Source: Microbulbifer harenosus
Lineage (GTDB): Bacteria; Pseudomonadota; Gammaproteobacteria; Pseudomonadales; Cellvibrionaceae
DNA: 64,000 nucleotides
Assembly: GCF_005771435.1 (NCBI RefSeq)
Contig: NZ_VANI01000018.1
Coordinates: 62,001 to 126,000, forward strand
Direction: 5' to 3'
Shown: positions 53,534 to 63,442 of the stretch, piece by piece
How positions within the stretch are numbered: the stretch's first letter is position 1
How the letters are laid out: every line of letters begins with the position of its first letter
The notes under the pieces: generated by a model
Told to the model about the DNA's origin: nothing
Seen by the model: only the letters and a program-made list of their open reading frames with translations
Databases searched by the model: none
Program-made: the position numbers and the translations under genes

Positions 53534-55984
53534 ATGAAAAATACTAGCAATTTTACATTCCGGTTAGTTTTGCTCACTTTTGCAATTGGCTCGCCGGGGA
53601 TTGTATTTTCTAGTTCTGAAAAAACAACGGCGATCGAATTTACGGAAAACACAATGGCTCAGAATACCTTGAGACATCCAGTAATAGAGTCGGAATTAAT
53701 GGCACCCAAATCAAAGTCTATGAAGTCATTTCTCGACGGCTTAGATGGCGAAATTTTCGAGCCCCAAGGTATACTAAATATTAATGTCTTATCGATGGCA
53801 GAGTATGAACGTGTCTTTGTTAAATTCCCAGTTAATATAAATCATATTGAGCATAAGGAAGAATTTTCACTAGAAACGGATGAAAATCACCCAAGTCTTA
53901 TTATGAACTATGTCGGGAATGTTGATTCAAAAAATGGTCGACGCTCAATAATATCCATCGATCCAGAAAGTGGAAACGTTGTAGGAACAATCCATCACGA
54001 TGGAGAGTTATACAGAATCAAATCTGCGCGAGGCAGCAAAGAAATCTATTTTTATAAGATTCGCAAAGAAAAAATCTCTAAAGAATTCATCGGAAATAAA
54101 AAATTTGTCATGCACCCAACTGTAAGAGATGAGTACTTTGAGTTAAACAAGATCCATGAGCGAAAATTAATGCGTGACAGCATAGATCCCAGTCTTATTC
54201 GGTCAAGGGAATCTAACTTTCACTCGTATTTGCAGTTGATACGAGGGAATATTGGAAAAATAGATCTCCATTCTTTGGTTAATAGTGGGGACAGTTATAT
54301 TGAGGAGACAGTAAAAGGGTTGTCACCGTTTCTTCAAATGTCAGGAGATGAGCATTTTGAAATATATAACATAGAAGGCGACCCAGAATCAGATGGCAAT
54401 TTTGTCATTGAATTTAGACAAATGAGTTACGGGATACCTATTAATGAAATTAATAGGATAGAAGTGGAGTCTTCCACCGGAAATATTGTTAATATAAATT
54501 TCAAAATATATGATTCGGCGAAAATTGAACATAACAGACCAGCCTGGATTGATGAAGGAGCTGCGCTAAACATCGCGTTTAATGCCATTGGAATTTCTAA
54601 TGGTTCACAAAAAGATATGGCGTCATTCAAGAGGCATTCTCTCTTTTTTCAGCCTGGCTCAGATAAATCGCTTCACCCATATTGGCGGTTCGTATTTACA
54701 TCTAAAAAACATATGACGGTTGGCCATAGTGTAGTTACCGTTGACGCTATTTCTGGTGAATTTAGAATAGACAATGGCGGAGTTCATGCGGATTACGAAG
54801 CCCGCACTAAGGTTTGCATTAAAGATTACGGGATTCCTCTTGAATGCCCAAAGACTACTGGCAATGACCAATCACATGTTGTGGCATACGAGAAACCTAA
54901 CCCAAATATTCCCGATCCTGAAGAGATTAATGCCATCATAGGCTGGGCTGAGTCGCCGTTTGATCCTAAAAAATATTCTGATCCATTTTGGATAATTAAT
55001 AATGCTGAAAATAATTGGAATTTGGTGGATGATATTGTCTGCTGTTTTCCTGGTGAAATAAATGTAGTCTTGGATACTCCTGTATCGAATCCTGTTTATT
55101 GGCCATCAACAGATACTATACTTTTCCCCCCCAAAGATACCGCTTCTCAGGCCTATATACAAAATGGAGAGTATTATTCAAGCCAAAAGGAATTGGTTGT
55201 GCATGAGAGAGCCCATAGGCTCATGATAAAGCGAAATCCAGATTTTGGGGAAGATGCTATAGGTGGAAGACTAAATGTGTTTCTCCGCTCGTTAGGGGAA
55301 GGACTGGCAGATGTTATGGCAGCTACTACTGACGGAAGAAGCACCTGGAAGTCTGACTGGGTTTTCGGTGATGGTTTTTCTAGTGTGCCTAGAGATGCGA
55401 AAGTTAGTAAAAAATTTCTGAACTTCAGCAGTTCCAAATCCTATCATGAAAATGGGACTATTTTTTCAAATTTCTTTTACCGAGTGAGTCGCAAAGAAGG
55501 CGTCTCTTCAAGACTCACATTAAAACTTGCCATGAGAGTTGGATATCACATCAAAGATGAAGATTCAGATGGATATGACTGGACAGATTTCTGGGTAGCA
55601 CTGGAAGCATCCGTAAAACATATTAATAATGCCGATTTAACTGAAGCTATTTCAGAGACATGGAGTGAAATGGACCCACAAGGTACAGCTGTTCCTTCTA
55701 TTCCTTTGCCTCCCCCTTCTATTTGGGGTTCATTTGTCGGATGTGAAGACTATGGTGGCCGGGCTATCGACCTCCTCGAATGGACCGATGTTGCAACAAG
55801 CTATGCTGTTTACTATAGGATTCGCGAAACGGGAGTTTGGATGTTAGAGCATACAACAACTGATAACAATGGGTATGCTTATACTCCAGTTGATATCGAG
55901 TGGAAAGTGAAATCTTGTGAGACGGGAATTTGTGGTCCTCTTTCAAGTGATAGTTATTTTCAGCGCTACGATTGCAGATATTAG
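53534..55984 (+). CDS. Exported zinc metallopeptidase, M36/M4-like
   Basis: An 816-residue protein. The signal peptide ends near PGIVFSSS (about 27). The N-terminal 430 residues include a long pro-region with PepSY-like segments (for example YGIPINEINRIEVESSTGNI). The zinc site is HERAH (residues 557-561). SLGEGLADVMAA supplies Glu589 as third ligand and Asp593, the arrangement of fungalysin (M36) more than thermolysin (M4). A C-terminal fibronectin-like domain (about 735-816) carries three or four cysteines. AAGGA precedes ATG 53534. The gene is strongly AT-rich compared with the sugar loci, a sign of transfer. An extracellular protease role is likely. Confidence 0.82.
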   Translation: MKNTSNFTFRLVLLTFAIGSPGIVFSSSEKTTAIEFTENTMAQNTLRHPVIESELMAPKSKSMKSFLDGLDGEIFEPQGILNINVLSMAEYERVFVKFPVNINHIEHKEEFSLETDENHPSLIMNYVGNVDSKNGRRSIISIDPESGNVVGTIHHDGELYRIKSARGSKEIYFYKIRKEKISKEFIGNKKFVMHPTVRDEYFELNKIHERKLMRDSIDPSLIRSRESNFHSYLQLIRGNIGKIDLHSLVNSGDSYIEETVKGLSPFLQMSGDEHFEIYNIEGDPESDGNFVIEFRQMSYGIPINEINRIEVESSTGNIVNINFKIYDSAKIEHNRPAWIDEGAALNIAFNAIGISNGSQKDMASFKRHSLFFQPGSDKSLHPYWRFVFTSKKHMTVGHSVVTVDAISGEFRIDNGGVHADYEARTKVCIKDYGIPLECPKTTGNDQSHVVAYEKPNPNIPDPEEINAIIGWAESPFDPKKYSDPFWIINNAENNWNLVDDIVCCFPGEINVVLDTPVSNPVYWPSTDTILFPPKDTASQAYIQNGEYYSSQKELVVHERAHRLMIKRNPDFGEDAIGGRLNVFLRSLGEGLADVMAATTDGRSTWKSDWVFGDGFSSVPRDAKVSKKFLNFSSSKSYHENGTIFSNFFYRVSRKEGVSSRLTLKLAMRVGYHIKDEDSDGYDWTDFWVALEASVKHINNADLTEAISETWSEMDPQGTAVPSIPLPPPSIWGSFVGCEDYGGRAIDLLEWTDVATSYAVYYRIRETGVWMLEHTTTDNNGYAYTPVDIEWKVKSCETGICGPLSSDSYFQRYDCRY

Positions 55985-55989
55985 TAATT

Positions 55990-56022
55990 ATGAGCCGCCC
56001 CACGAAACGCGGGGCGGCTCAT
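55990..56022. terminator. Strong hairpin after the metallopeptidase gene
   Basis: Perfect 12-base arms ATGAGCCGCCCC (55990-56001) and GGGGCGGCTCAT (56011-56022) around ACGAAACGC, five bases past the stop. No T-run follows. Such GC-rich stem-loops also serve as insertion targets of group IIC introns, which may bear on the next entry. Confidence 0.65.
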
Positions 56023-56049
56023 ATAGAAATTTGCCCTTGCTTTGTAACC

Positions 56050-56230
56050 GATCGAACAACATATCACACCGAGGCCTACTGACTCGCTGTCTACGCTTAA
56101 CCGCCAACGTCACCGCTGGACAGCCCAAGACTCGCTTCCGGGTGGTGACCAGCCTTGCCCGGGTGGGACTTGCACCCACGGGAAACCAATGCGCAGTTTC
56201 CGTCAATCACATCCGTATTAATCAACTTCC
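56050..56230 (-). other. Possible remnant of a group II intron
   Basis: On the minus strand the region holds GTGGGTGCAAGTCCCACCC (complement of 56161-56179), a hairpin with a GCAAG loop resembling the domain I stems found near the 5' part of bacterial group II introns, followed by a GGGCAAGG-like tract. No reverse transcriptase ORF and no certain intron ends are visible. It might equally be a decayed structured element of another kind; it does not fold as a tRNA by eye. Confidence 0.25.
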
Positions 56231-56320
56231 TCTGCGCCGTAACCGTTCATTTTAGAGCGTCATTCACCAAGCCAATACTCAACACTATTCTGGCCACCGT
56301 CAACAACACAGAGGCCAACC

Positions 56321-56437
56321 ATGAATTCTACAAACACCCATACCTCGCGCCCGCGTCGATCCGCAGAACAATGGCAAGCACTCATTGACGAATGGCAAGA
56401 CAGCGGCATATCCGCCGCGCAGTCATCCAAAGGCTAG
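56321..56437 (+). pseudogene. Remnant of an IS66-type first ORF
   Basis: A 38-codon ORF starting MNSTNTHTSRPRRSAEQW and containing IDEWQDSGISAAQ, the opening of a second type of IS66 accessory protein (S-x-x-x-W-x-x-x-I-x-x-W-x-x-S-G-x-S-x-x-x-F-C pattern). Where FC is expected it reads SSKG then TAG, and no further transposase genes follow. It is unrelated in sequence to the tnpA at 49873, so a different element once stood here. Confidence 0.6.
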
Positions 56438-57225
56438 TGAGAATTCTTGAAATACCAGAAGACTTTCCCATCTTCTCCAGTTCTTCGAGGACGATGAGAT
56501 TTTCCTATAGCGCGTGTTCTGAGAGACCACCTTATCTCCATTGCTACTGGCGATTTCGACTTGGTTTTTCTTATCACCCTCCTTGGTCGTCGATTAATAC
56601 TTTGCAGTACTCCCCATTTTATTTTTCGAGTCCTGGGCAAGTGCTACCACTGCCGGTTGGTGCGGTACTCATTAAGCCACCGATGCCATCATCGAAGCCG
56701 CCCGAGTCAGCAATCAGGACATCGGAGTAACCGAGCTGATTTTTCCACACAACTGGAGGATTTCTCCATACGAGTGGCAGGTTTGGCATTAATGAGCAAC
56801 GAGAGGTATCCTGCGGCGGCGTTATCCAGCCGATCTAGACGGGTGTTCATAACGCTTAGGTGTTCTGTTTGCATTTCGTCATTCGGAATGTTGGCACCCT
56901 GGACAGAACAGTATCAAGAGGAGGCACTAGCTGTGGCACAGTTTTCCGAAAAAAATAGATATATTCCAGGCGTACGGGACATTAGCTCTCACGACGATTT
57001 CTTGTCGCAATGTCCTTATCTAATTCTTCGGTGCAATTTTTTTCAGCGCCCCCTCATAGGAGATTCGCACTGCCTGATTAAATTTCTACAACTGCACGCA
57101 CTTAGAAACGCTTCCAGAATTATCACTCAATCATATCTACTCGAAATGAACCCAGGCGGGCACCCAAAGCAATCCCATCTCAGTTTATTTGGAAGGTTAG
57201 ATCATGGGGTACAGCGATGTTTCGC
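56438..57225. other. Non-coding or decayed sequence at the right of the island
   Basis: No intact gene is supported. A plus-strand frame at 56676-56792 gives VSNQDIGVTELIFPHNWRIS and ends EWQVWH, with a frame stop (TAA 56673) and in-frame upstream residues SWASATTAGWCGTH, which reads like a broken protein. A long plus-strand frame (56561-57265) runs into the terminator and is judged accidental over most of its length, though its 56890-57180 part has protein-like composition. Confidence 0.35.
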
Positions 57226-57257
57226 AAAAAAAAGCGCCTCAGGTTTCCCTGAGGCGC
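57226..57257 (-). terminator. Intrinsic terminator of the mannan-processing operon
   Basis: Perfect 10-base stem GCGCCTCAGG (57234-57243) and CCTGAGGCGC (57248-57257) with TTTC loop. Read on the minus strand it is followed by eight T (complement of 57226-57233). It ends the operon that starts at 63442. Confidence 0.92.
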
Positions 57258-57395
57258 CCAGCTAAAGAGGCCGACGAGAATAGCCTCTGAGAGATGAGAG
57301 GTCCACGACCTCGAGCATTCTTGCGAATGCTCATATTTCCGCAGATCCGGACCAAATTAGATACAGGATCCGCGAAAATTTCTTCCTGACAACGC

Positions 57396-59012
57396 TCAGT
57401 CCAATTGAGTGCCGCAGAATTTTTCTATATTTGAAGGTGCCGATTCACCGCGCTCATTCACCGCAGTCAGTCGATAGTTGAAACACTGCAGCCCTGGCGC
57501 TTCCGCTTCTCGATACAGGTCCATGGTCTGCGGGTCCCAGTCATTTTTTGCGTCGATTAGTTCGTCCGCATACAGGGTCCAGTTTTCGCCGCCATCCGAC
57601 GACCGATACAGGCGGTAGGATTTCGCTGTAGGCGATCCCATCCAGTTGATAGCGCCACTTTCGCCGACAGGATGTAGCCAGGGCGCTTCCGGAACCGGCC
57701 ACGTTTGGCTCAGTGCCTCGGCGCGCGCATTGCCGCTTATTTTGGCCTGAACCGCGCGTATCATATCGATAACAGCTGACTCCTGGTTTTTTTCGTTTAC
57801 CGCAAAGCCCGGCAAGTGATAGCTCATATGGCCATCGGATTCATAGTGCCAATAGAAGCCACCTGCTTCCCTGTGACCGCGGTAGCCCCACACCAATGCG
57901 CCCGCTACCGAAGGCTCGTTTACCCATGTATCAGTAACTGCGCGAATAGATTCAATGGGCTGCAGACCGTACTCACCAATAAACAGCGGCTTGTTGAACT
58001 TGCGCGCAAGGGCCGCCTGTTTACGTACAACTTCCGGAGACATATAGGGACCGTAGAAGTGGTTGGATTGGAGGTCCACATTGGGATCGAGCAGGCCTAG
58101 GAATTCACCGCTTTCTATATCCGCGGAATCTGGCGGGTTGCTATAGTCCGCTTGTTGGTCGCCGTCTACGACCAGCTGATTCGGAGCAATGCGTTTAAAC
58201 AGGGCTGCGGTTTCCGCAAGAAATTCCTTGTTGGTGCCGCGCAGTTCATTGCCGGTCTCCCAAGCCATAATAGATTTTTCTTCACGATATTCTCGCCCGG
58301 TACAGGTATTTTTTCGGGTCAACAACTGCTCGATAATCGAGGCGTAGGCCGCGTAGGTTTTGCTGCTTACATCGTACAGAGGTCCATCTTCCTTGGTGTC
58401 GCGGTCGCCTTCACCGACCATTTTTGCCAGCTCGTGTTTTCCTCCCCACCAACTCCAGTGATCGATGACGGGAACGATTAGGCGCAGGCCATATTGATCT
58501 GCCAGGTACACCATACGGTCGAATACCTGCATAGCGGATTCATCCAGTTCGATGGCACCGGTCTGCAAATTTTTGACAATATGCGGACGCATATTTACAC
58601 GCACTTCTTGGGGCAGCTCTATATCATCCACGGAAAGCGTGTAAATACGAGTAATACTGTGACCACTGTAGACCAGTGACTTGATCCAGTTGGCCTGCTC
58701 CCGCGCACTGGGCCAGCGAAAGTGGTCGGACCTACCGATGGTGCTGCCTTTTGACGCAGCATCGTCTTCGATAAGGTGCAGCTCGGTGGCGTGCAGACCG
58801 ATAAACCGCACAGGCTCATCACCGTCGAGTAGCTGGATACCGTCGCGACGAATAAAATGCTCAAAACCCGTAAAGGCTGCTACCTGTTCTTCACCGCCGG
58901 GCAACGCAGGTATTTCGCAATGCTGCGGCAGTGATTCACTTACAGAGTTCTTACATCCGCTTACCGCCACGGCCGAGACCGCCACAGCAACAAGACTACG
59001 CAACAGTTTCAT
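57396..59012 (-). CDS. GH5-type beta-mannanase/mannosidase lipoprotein with C-terminal FnIII-like domain
   Basis: About 538 residues from ATG 59012, which has GAGGAG seven bases upstream and lies within the 3' end of the epimerase gene (17-base overlap). Lipobox VAVSGC near residue 20. The GH5-like barrel has GLHATELHLIEDD, acid/base Glu in IMAWETGNELRGTNKEF and nucleophile Glu in PLFIGEYGLQPIES. A C-terminal fibronectin-type domain (about 440-535) contains KSYRLYRSSDGGENWTLYA. As last gene of the phosphorylase/epimerase operon it probably trims manno-oligosaccharides at the membrane. An exo-mannosidase or mannobiohydrolase activity is possible. Confidence 0.85.
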   Translation of the reverse strand: MKLLRSLVAVAVSAVAVSGCKNSVSESLPQHCEIPALPGGEEQVAAFTGFEHFIRRDGIQLLDGDEPVRFIGLHATELHLIEDDAASKGSTIGRSDHFRWPSAREQANWIKSLVYSGHSITRIYTLSVDDIELPQEVRVNMRPHIVKNLQTGAIELDESAMQVFDRMVYLADQYGLRLIVPVIDHWSWWGGKHELAKMVGEGDRDTKEDGPLYDVSSKTYAAYASIIEQLLTRKNTCTGREYREEKSIMAWETGNELRGTNKEFLAETAALFKRIAPNQLVVDGDQQADYSNPPDSADIESGEFLGLLDPNVDLQSNHFYGPYMSPEVVRKQAALARKFNKPLFIGEYGLQPIESIRAVTDTWVNEPSVAGALVWGYRGHREAGGFYWHYESDGHMSYHLPGFAVNEKNQESAVIDMIRAVQAKISGNARAEALSQTWPVPEAPWLHPVGESGAINWMGSPTAKSYRLYRSSDGGENWTLYADELIDAKNDWDPQTMDLYREAEAPGLQCFNYRLTAVNERGESAPSNIEKFCGTQLD

Positions 59013-60315
59013 GATCAGTCTCCTCTTGCACTTTTTCACTGGCCTCTTGCTGCCTGATCCGCTGCAGGCGTCGAATCACTTCCATCATGGCGCGCCCGTT
59101 ATGATAGGGTCCTTTCCAGAAGCCGAGCTTGTAACGTTGATCACCTTTATCGGTGTGATCCAGCGAGGCGTGGTACAGCCATTCGCCGTCTTCGTGGTCG
59201 ATCTGGAAAGACTTTACGTACTTCCAAACCGAACCAAAAGCGTGAGCATAGTTGTCGTTGCCGATGGACTCCCACGTGTTCAAGAATCCTACCAATGCTT
59301 CTGCCTGCACCCACCACTCCGAATCGGGTGTACGGGTACAGGTGTTGAAATCATAATGATCCAGCACCTGACCGCGATCGCCGATACCCTCATGTAAACA
59401 CGAGTCTGAGAGTGCGCGCACCAGCGGCATATAGCGCTGTTCAAGTTCGTGATCTCCCAGTACTTCGAGCGCCTCCGCCAGTAACCAGCTGCCCTCGATA
59501 TCGTGGCCGTAGGAATAGCCCCCGGAAACATCCCGCCATTCCATATCCAGGAACAGGCGCAGATGGCCATTGTCGGCATTGACGATGTGTTCACAGAACC
59601 ACTGAATGCTCGCGCGCAGCGCACCGGCCACTTCCTCTGTCGGCAGCGCGCGGTAGAGGCCGGTATAGGCCTCCAGCACGTGCAGATGGTTGTTCATGGT
59701 TTTCGGCGCGTTCAAGTCTTTCTCACTCAACCGGTAGTCGGTTACCGCGCTCCAGTCGCGGGCTACCGCTTCCACATAGCCACCCAGATCGCGATCCACG
59801 CAGTGCGCTTCGATTTTGCGGAAATACAGCAGCGCCTTTTCCAACGCCAAGGCGTTGCCGGTGAGACGATAGAAGCTGGCAAAACCGTAAATGCAGAACG
59901 CCTGGGCGTAGGTCTGCTTTTTCGCCTCGCGCATCTGGCCGCGATAATCCAGCGACCAGAAAGCGCCGCCTTGTTCGGCGTCATCGAAATACTGCATGAA
60001 GTAATCGAAGGCGCGCTGCGCCAGCGCAGTCGCTTCCGCGTCCGGCTTGCCGGCGGCGCGATAATGCAGCCCCAGCTCGCTGAAGAACCACAGAATGCGT
60101 GCATTCAGCACCACACCCTTGTCCGCTTGAACACGTGGAATGTTGTACACACTGACCTCGCCGAGAAACCCGCCGTGGGCTTCATCCAGCGAATAGTCCC
60201 GCCACCAGCGGGCGATATCCCCGAGCTGCTGTTCAAACTCAGGAATCAACGCTACTAGTGCGTCTTGTCGCGTCCGCTGCGGTTGCGGGATTGCTGCTTC
60301 CAAGCTTTCCATCAC
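58996..60315 (-). CDS. Cellobiose/mannobiose 2-epimerase (AGE family)
   Basis: A 439-residue cytoplasmic enzyme of the N-acylglucosamine 2-epimerase superfamily. It starts at GTG 60315 (AGGGA seven bases upstream) or ATG 60312. Family marks are WWRDYSLDEAHGGFLGEV, RILWFFSELGLHYR, NNHLHVLEAYTGLYRAL, YGHDIEGSWLL and WWVQAEALVGFLN, with the conserved catalytic histidines. It converts mannobiose (Man-beta-1,4-Man) into mannosyl-glucose, the substrate of the neighbouring GH130 phosphorylase. Its start abuts the GH130 stop, and its 3' end overlaps the next gene. Confidence 0.93.
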   Translation of the reverse strand: MMESLEAAIPQPQRTRQDALVALIPEFEQQLGDIARWWRDYSLDEAHGGFLGEVSVYNIPRVQADKGVVLNARILWFFSELGLHYRAAGKPDAEATALAQRAFDYFMQYFDDAEQGGAFWSLDYRGQMREAKKQTYAQAFCIYGFASFYRLTGNALALEKALLYFRKIEAHCVDRDLGGYVEAVARDWSAVTDYRLSEKDLNAPKTMNNHLHVLEAYTGLYRALPTEEVAGALRASIQWFCEHIVNADNGHLRLFLDMEWRDVSGGYSYGHDIEGSWLLAEALEVLGDHELEQRYMPLVRALSDSCLHEGIGDRGQVLDHYDFNTCTRTPDSEWWVQAEALVGFLNTWESIGNDNYAHAFGSVWKYVKSFQIDHEDGEWLYHASLDHTDKGDQRYKLGFWKGPYHNGRAMMEVIRRLQRIRQQEASEKVQEETDHETVA

Positions 60316-61491
60316 TTACAGATCCCTGAGTACCGCGGCGTTGCGCTCAATTAGTTCGATGCGGGCTTGTACAGACGTGGCAGAGCGCAGTCCGTCTTCC
60401 GGGGTATTCATGCAGTAGTCCAGCAGCTGTTCGACGGTGCTGGTGGCTACGTGCAGGCGGGTATCGGAGGAGGCGTAATAGAGGTACACCTTGCCCTGAT
60501 CCTGAATCCAACCGTTGCTGAATACCACGTTGGACACATCGCCGAGACGCTCACTGCCTTCCGGTGCGATCAGGTGACCGGCGGGGCGGTGGGTCACCTG
60601 CCAGGGGCAATGGAGATCGGTCATGAACATGTACAGCACATAGCGCAGACCAGCGGCGGTATTGCGCACACCGTGAGCCAGGTGCAGCCACCCTTTGTCC
60701 GTTTTGATCGGCGCCGGGCCCTGGCCGTTCTTCACTTCCTTGATGGTGTGATACACCTTGGTGTCTACCAGGGTTTCGCTCAGCACTTCCGCGTTTTCCA
60801 TCGACTCGGTGAGCCCCCAGCCGATACCGCCGCCGCTGCCAACACTGATAAAGCCGTCCTGCGGGCGCGTATACAGTGCATATTTGCCGTCGACAAATTC
60901 CGGGTGCAATACCACGTTGCGCTGCTGGCCGCTGTGGGTGATCAAATCTGGCAGGCGCTCCCAGGTTTTCAGGTCTTTGGTGCGCGCGATACCGCATTGG
61001 GCTTCCGCCGCGGAGATATCACCGGGCTGCTTTAGGTCTTTGCGCTCGGTGCAGAAGAGGCCGTAGATCCAGCCGTCCTGATGCTGCGTGAGACGCATGT
61101 CGTACACATTGGTGTCAGGGTTTTCCGTCTCGGGCATAACCACCGGCTTGTCCCAGAAACGAAAACTATCCACGCCGTTGTCGCTCTCGGCAATGGCGAA
61201 GAAGGACTTGCGATCGACGCCTTCCACCCGCACCGCGAGCAGGTATTTGTCACCCAGCTTGATGGCTCCCGAGTTGAACGCAGCGTTGATGCCCTGGCGC
61301 TCCATCAAAAACGGGTTGCTGGATTCGTTCAGATCGTAGCGCCAGTCCACCGGAATATGGTGGCGGGTGATGACCGGATTCTGCCAGCGCTGGTAGATAC
61401 CGTTGCCAGCTGCCGCCGGTTGGTTCCGCTGTTCCAGAAGCGTGTTCTGCTGTGCGATCAACGCGCGCACGTTATCGAGGTACTGAGTCAT
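60316..61491 (-). CDS. GH130 4-O-beta-D-mannosyl-D-glucose phosphorylase
   Basis: About 391 residues from ATG 61491 ([18 protein letters not shown] six bases upstream); the upstream extension to 61644 is rejected. GH130 subfamily 1 marks are [20 protein letters not shown], the catalytic Asp in [19 protein letters not shown], and [20 protein letters not shown]. The enzyme phosphorolyses mannosyl-glucose to mannose-1-phosphate and glucose in the cytoplasm. It lies in one operon with the symporter and the epimerase, the well-known intracellular mannobiose route. Confidence 0.95.
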   Translation of the reverse strand: MTQYLDNVRALIAQQNTLLEQRNQPAAAGNGIYQRWQNPVITRHHIPVDWRYDLNESSNPFLMERQGINAAFNSGAIKLGDKYLLAVRVEGVDRKSFFAIAESDNGVDSFRFWDKPVVMPETENPDTNVYDMRLTQHQDGWIYGLFCTERKDLKQPGDISAAEAQCGIARTKDLKTWERLPDLITHSGQQRNVVLHPEFVDGKYALYTRPQDGFISVGSGGGIGWGLTESMENAEVLSETLVDTKVYHTIKEVKNGQGPAPIKTDKGWLHLAHGVRNTAAGLRYVLYMFMTDLHCPWQVTHRPAGHLIAPEGSERLGDVSNVVFSNGWIQDQGKVYLYYASSDTRLHVATSTVEQLLDYCMNTPEDGLRSATSVQARIELIERNAAVLRDL

Positions 61492-61561
61492 ATAGTGCCT
61501 GTAACCTGTTATTACTTTTACATCTGGCGGCGCGGCCGCCTCCCCAAAAAATTTGTTGGTA

Positions 61562-63442
61562 TCAGTTGGCAATTGCATTGCGCTGGTCGCCGCTGCCGAC
61601 GTTCGCAACACCGCCTTCTTCGTTTTCCGCGGCATCCGGATCATTGCGCAGGTGCCGGTACCAGTTGCGCCACAGGAACAGACTGGCGGCGACGATCACT
61701 ACCATGGCGATGGAGAATTCCGGCCAGTGGCGGATCACCAGGAATATGGGAGCCGCGGTCAGCGCGGTGTGCCACAAAATGCCCACGGCGCAGTTGGTGA
61801 GATCGCGCGCGCAATCGCGATTTGCCTCAAGCCCGGGATGCTCTTCCTGCAGCGCGCGGTGTACCGGCTTCCAGAAGCCCCAGGGGCGGGTTTTGAAATA
61901 GAACGCCTTCAGCGTTTCCATATCGTCTGGCCGGGTCAGCAGCGAGCCGGCGACACTGGCGGCCACACACAGCGCGAACAGCCAGGGGAAGGCGTACAGC
62001 GGTGACAGGTCGGTGAACATCAGCGGCACCGCGGCAACCAGGCCGGCGAGCATGCCGTAGAAGTAGCCGAAGCCGTTCATACGCCACCAGTACCACTTGA
62101 GAATATTCGCCGCGGTGTAACCGCCGTAAAGTGCACTTACGATCCACAGAATGATGTCGTTCAGCGATGGAGCAAACAGGCCGATGCCCGTGCCCAGCAC
62201 CACGAACAGAATGGAAACCATATAGCTCATGCGCATATAGGTTTTTTCGCTGCCGTTCGGGTTGAAGTAGCGCTTGTAGACATCGTTGACCACATAGGCC
62301 GGCGCCGAATTGGTGGTGGCGGCAAAGGTCGACATGAAGGTGGCCAGCAGGCCGGCAATCACCAGGCCTAGCAACCCCTGGGGCACATAATTTGCCAATG
62401 CGAACGGCAGAATCTGTTCAAAATCCACATCGCCGCCCATCGCCCGCAGGTCGTCGGTGAAAAACACCAGCGCCAATATGGTGAGGCCGGTAATCATCAT
62501 GTAGCGCGGAAACAGCAACACCAGATTCACCAGCCAGCTCATTTTGGCGGCCTCCACCGGCGTGCGTGCGGAGAGAATACGCTGCATGTCGTAGTTGGGC
62601 GCAGGGCCCGCCATGCTCTGCAGGATGCCCTTCAGCAGAACCAGCACAAAGAACACCGAGAAAAAGGACCAGCCGTCGTCGATGATGCGCTGGTTGGCAC
62701 TCTCAAGAATTCCGCTCCAGTCGAGATCCAGGGTGTGCCCCACACCCATGCTGTACCAGCCCGCGGGCACTGCCGCCTCCAGCATTTCCGGAGACACCTG
62801 GACCATGGCAATTAATCCGATGGCGATACAGGCGATGGTCATTACCACAAACTGCATCACCTCGGTGAGCACCACACTGAACATACCGCCCTTCACCACA
62901 TACACGGCGGTGATCACGGTGAGGATCAACCCGTAGCAAATTTCGTTGGTGTGCGGGTCTGCCGCCAGCTGCCACGGCATAAACGCGGCGGCAAACTTGC
63001 CAATACCCACAAACCCGTAGGCGAGATACCCAAGCACCACCAGCAGCGCAAAGGCGACGATGATCAGATGGGACAGCTCCGCACCGCGGCCCTCACCGAA
63101 GCGGAAACGAATCCACGCAGCCCCCGTCATCACGCCGGAGCGACGCAACCACAGAGACAGAAATACCATCAGGAAAATCTGATTGAACGCGGGCCACAAC
63201 CAGGGGATATAGACACTTTTCAGGCCGTAGATGAACAGCAGGTACACCATCCACATGGTGCCGGAAATATCGAACTGACCAGAGGCGTTGGACAACCCCA
63301 GGTAGTACCAAGGCAACTTGTTGCCGCCGAGAAAGTAACTCTGAATATTCCTTGAGGCCCTGCGGGAAACCCAAAAGCCGATAAACAGGGTTGCCAGCAG
63401 GTAGAAACCGATGACCAACAGGTCGATGGGTGCGAGATTCAT
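61562..63442 (-). CDS. SSS-family symporter, probable mannobiose/oligosaccharide importer
   Basis: About 626 residues from ATG 63442 (GAG upstream). Some 13-14 membrane helices, with [21 protein letters not shown] near residue 35, [18 protein letters not shown], and [20 protein letters not shown] in the middle. The C-terminal 90 residues carry extra helices. It is longer than the SGLT-type protein at 19860 and belongs to a subgroup common in mannan operons. First gene of the operon, with a mannan operator about 170 bases upstream. Inner-membrane uptake of manno-oligosaccharides is inferred. Confidence 0.9.
   Translation of the reverse strand: MNLAPIDLLVIGFYLLATLFIGFWVSRRASRNIQSYFLGGNKLPWYYLGLSNASGQFDISGTMWMVYLLFIYGLKSVYIPWLWPAFNQIFLMVFLSLWLRRSGVMTGAAWIRFRFGEGRGAELSHLIIVAFALLVVLGYLAYGFVGIGKFAAAFMPWQLAADPHTNEICYGLILTVITAVYVVKGGMFSVVLTEVMQFVVMTIACIAIGLIAMVQVSPEMLEAAVPAGWYSMGVGHTLDLDWSGILESANQRIIDDGWSFFSVFFVLVLLKGILQSMAGPAPNYDMQRILSARTPVEAAKMSWLVNLVLLFPRYMMITGLTILALVFFTDDLRAMGGDVDFEQILPFALANYVPQGLLGLVIAGLLATFMSTFAATTNSAPAYVVNDVYKRYFNPNGSEKTYMRMSYMVSILFVVLGTGIGLFAPSLNDIILWIVSALYGGYTAANILKWYWWRMNGFGYFYGMLAGLVAAVPLMFTDLSPLYAFPWLFALCVAASVAGSLLTRPDDMETLKAFYFKTRPWGFWKPVHRALQEEHPGLEANRDCARDLTNCAVGILWHTALTAAPIFLVIRHWPEFSIAMVVIVAASLFLWRNWYRHLRNDPDAAENEEGGVANVGSGDQRNAIAN

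Noticed and set aside
56150..56190. tRNA-like segment
   Set aside because: The GGTGGGACTTGCACCCAC stretch recalls a T-arm, but no acceptor stem, anticodon arm or CCA end can be placed around it.
56561..57265. 234-codon plus-strand ORF
   Set aside because: It runs through the operon terminator hairpin and has a composition without domain logic in its first half; treated as decayed sequence.
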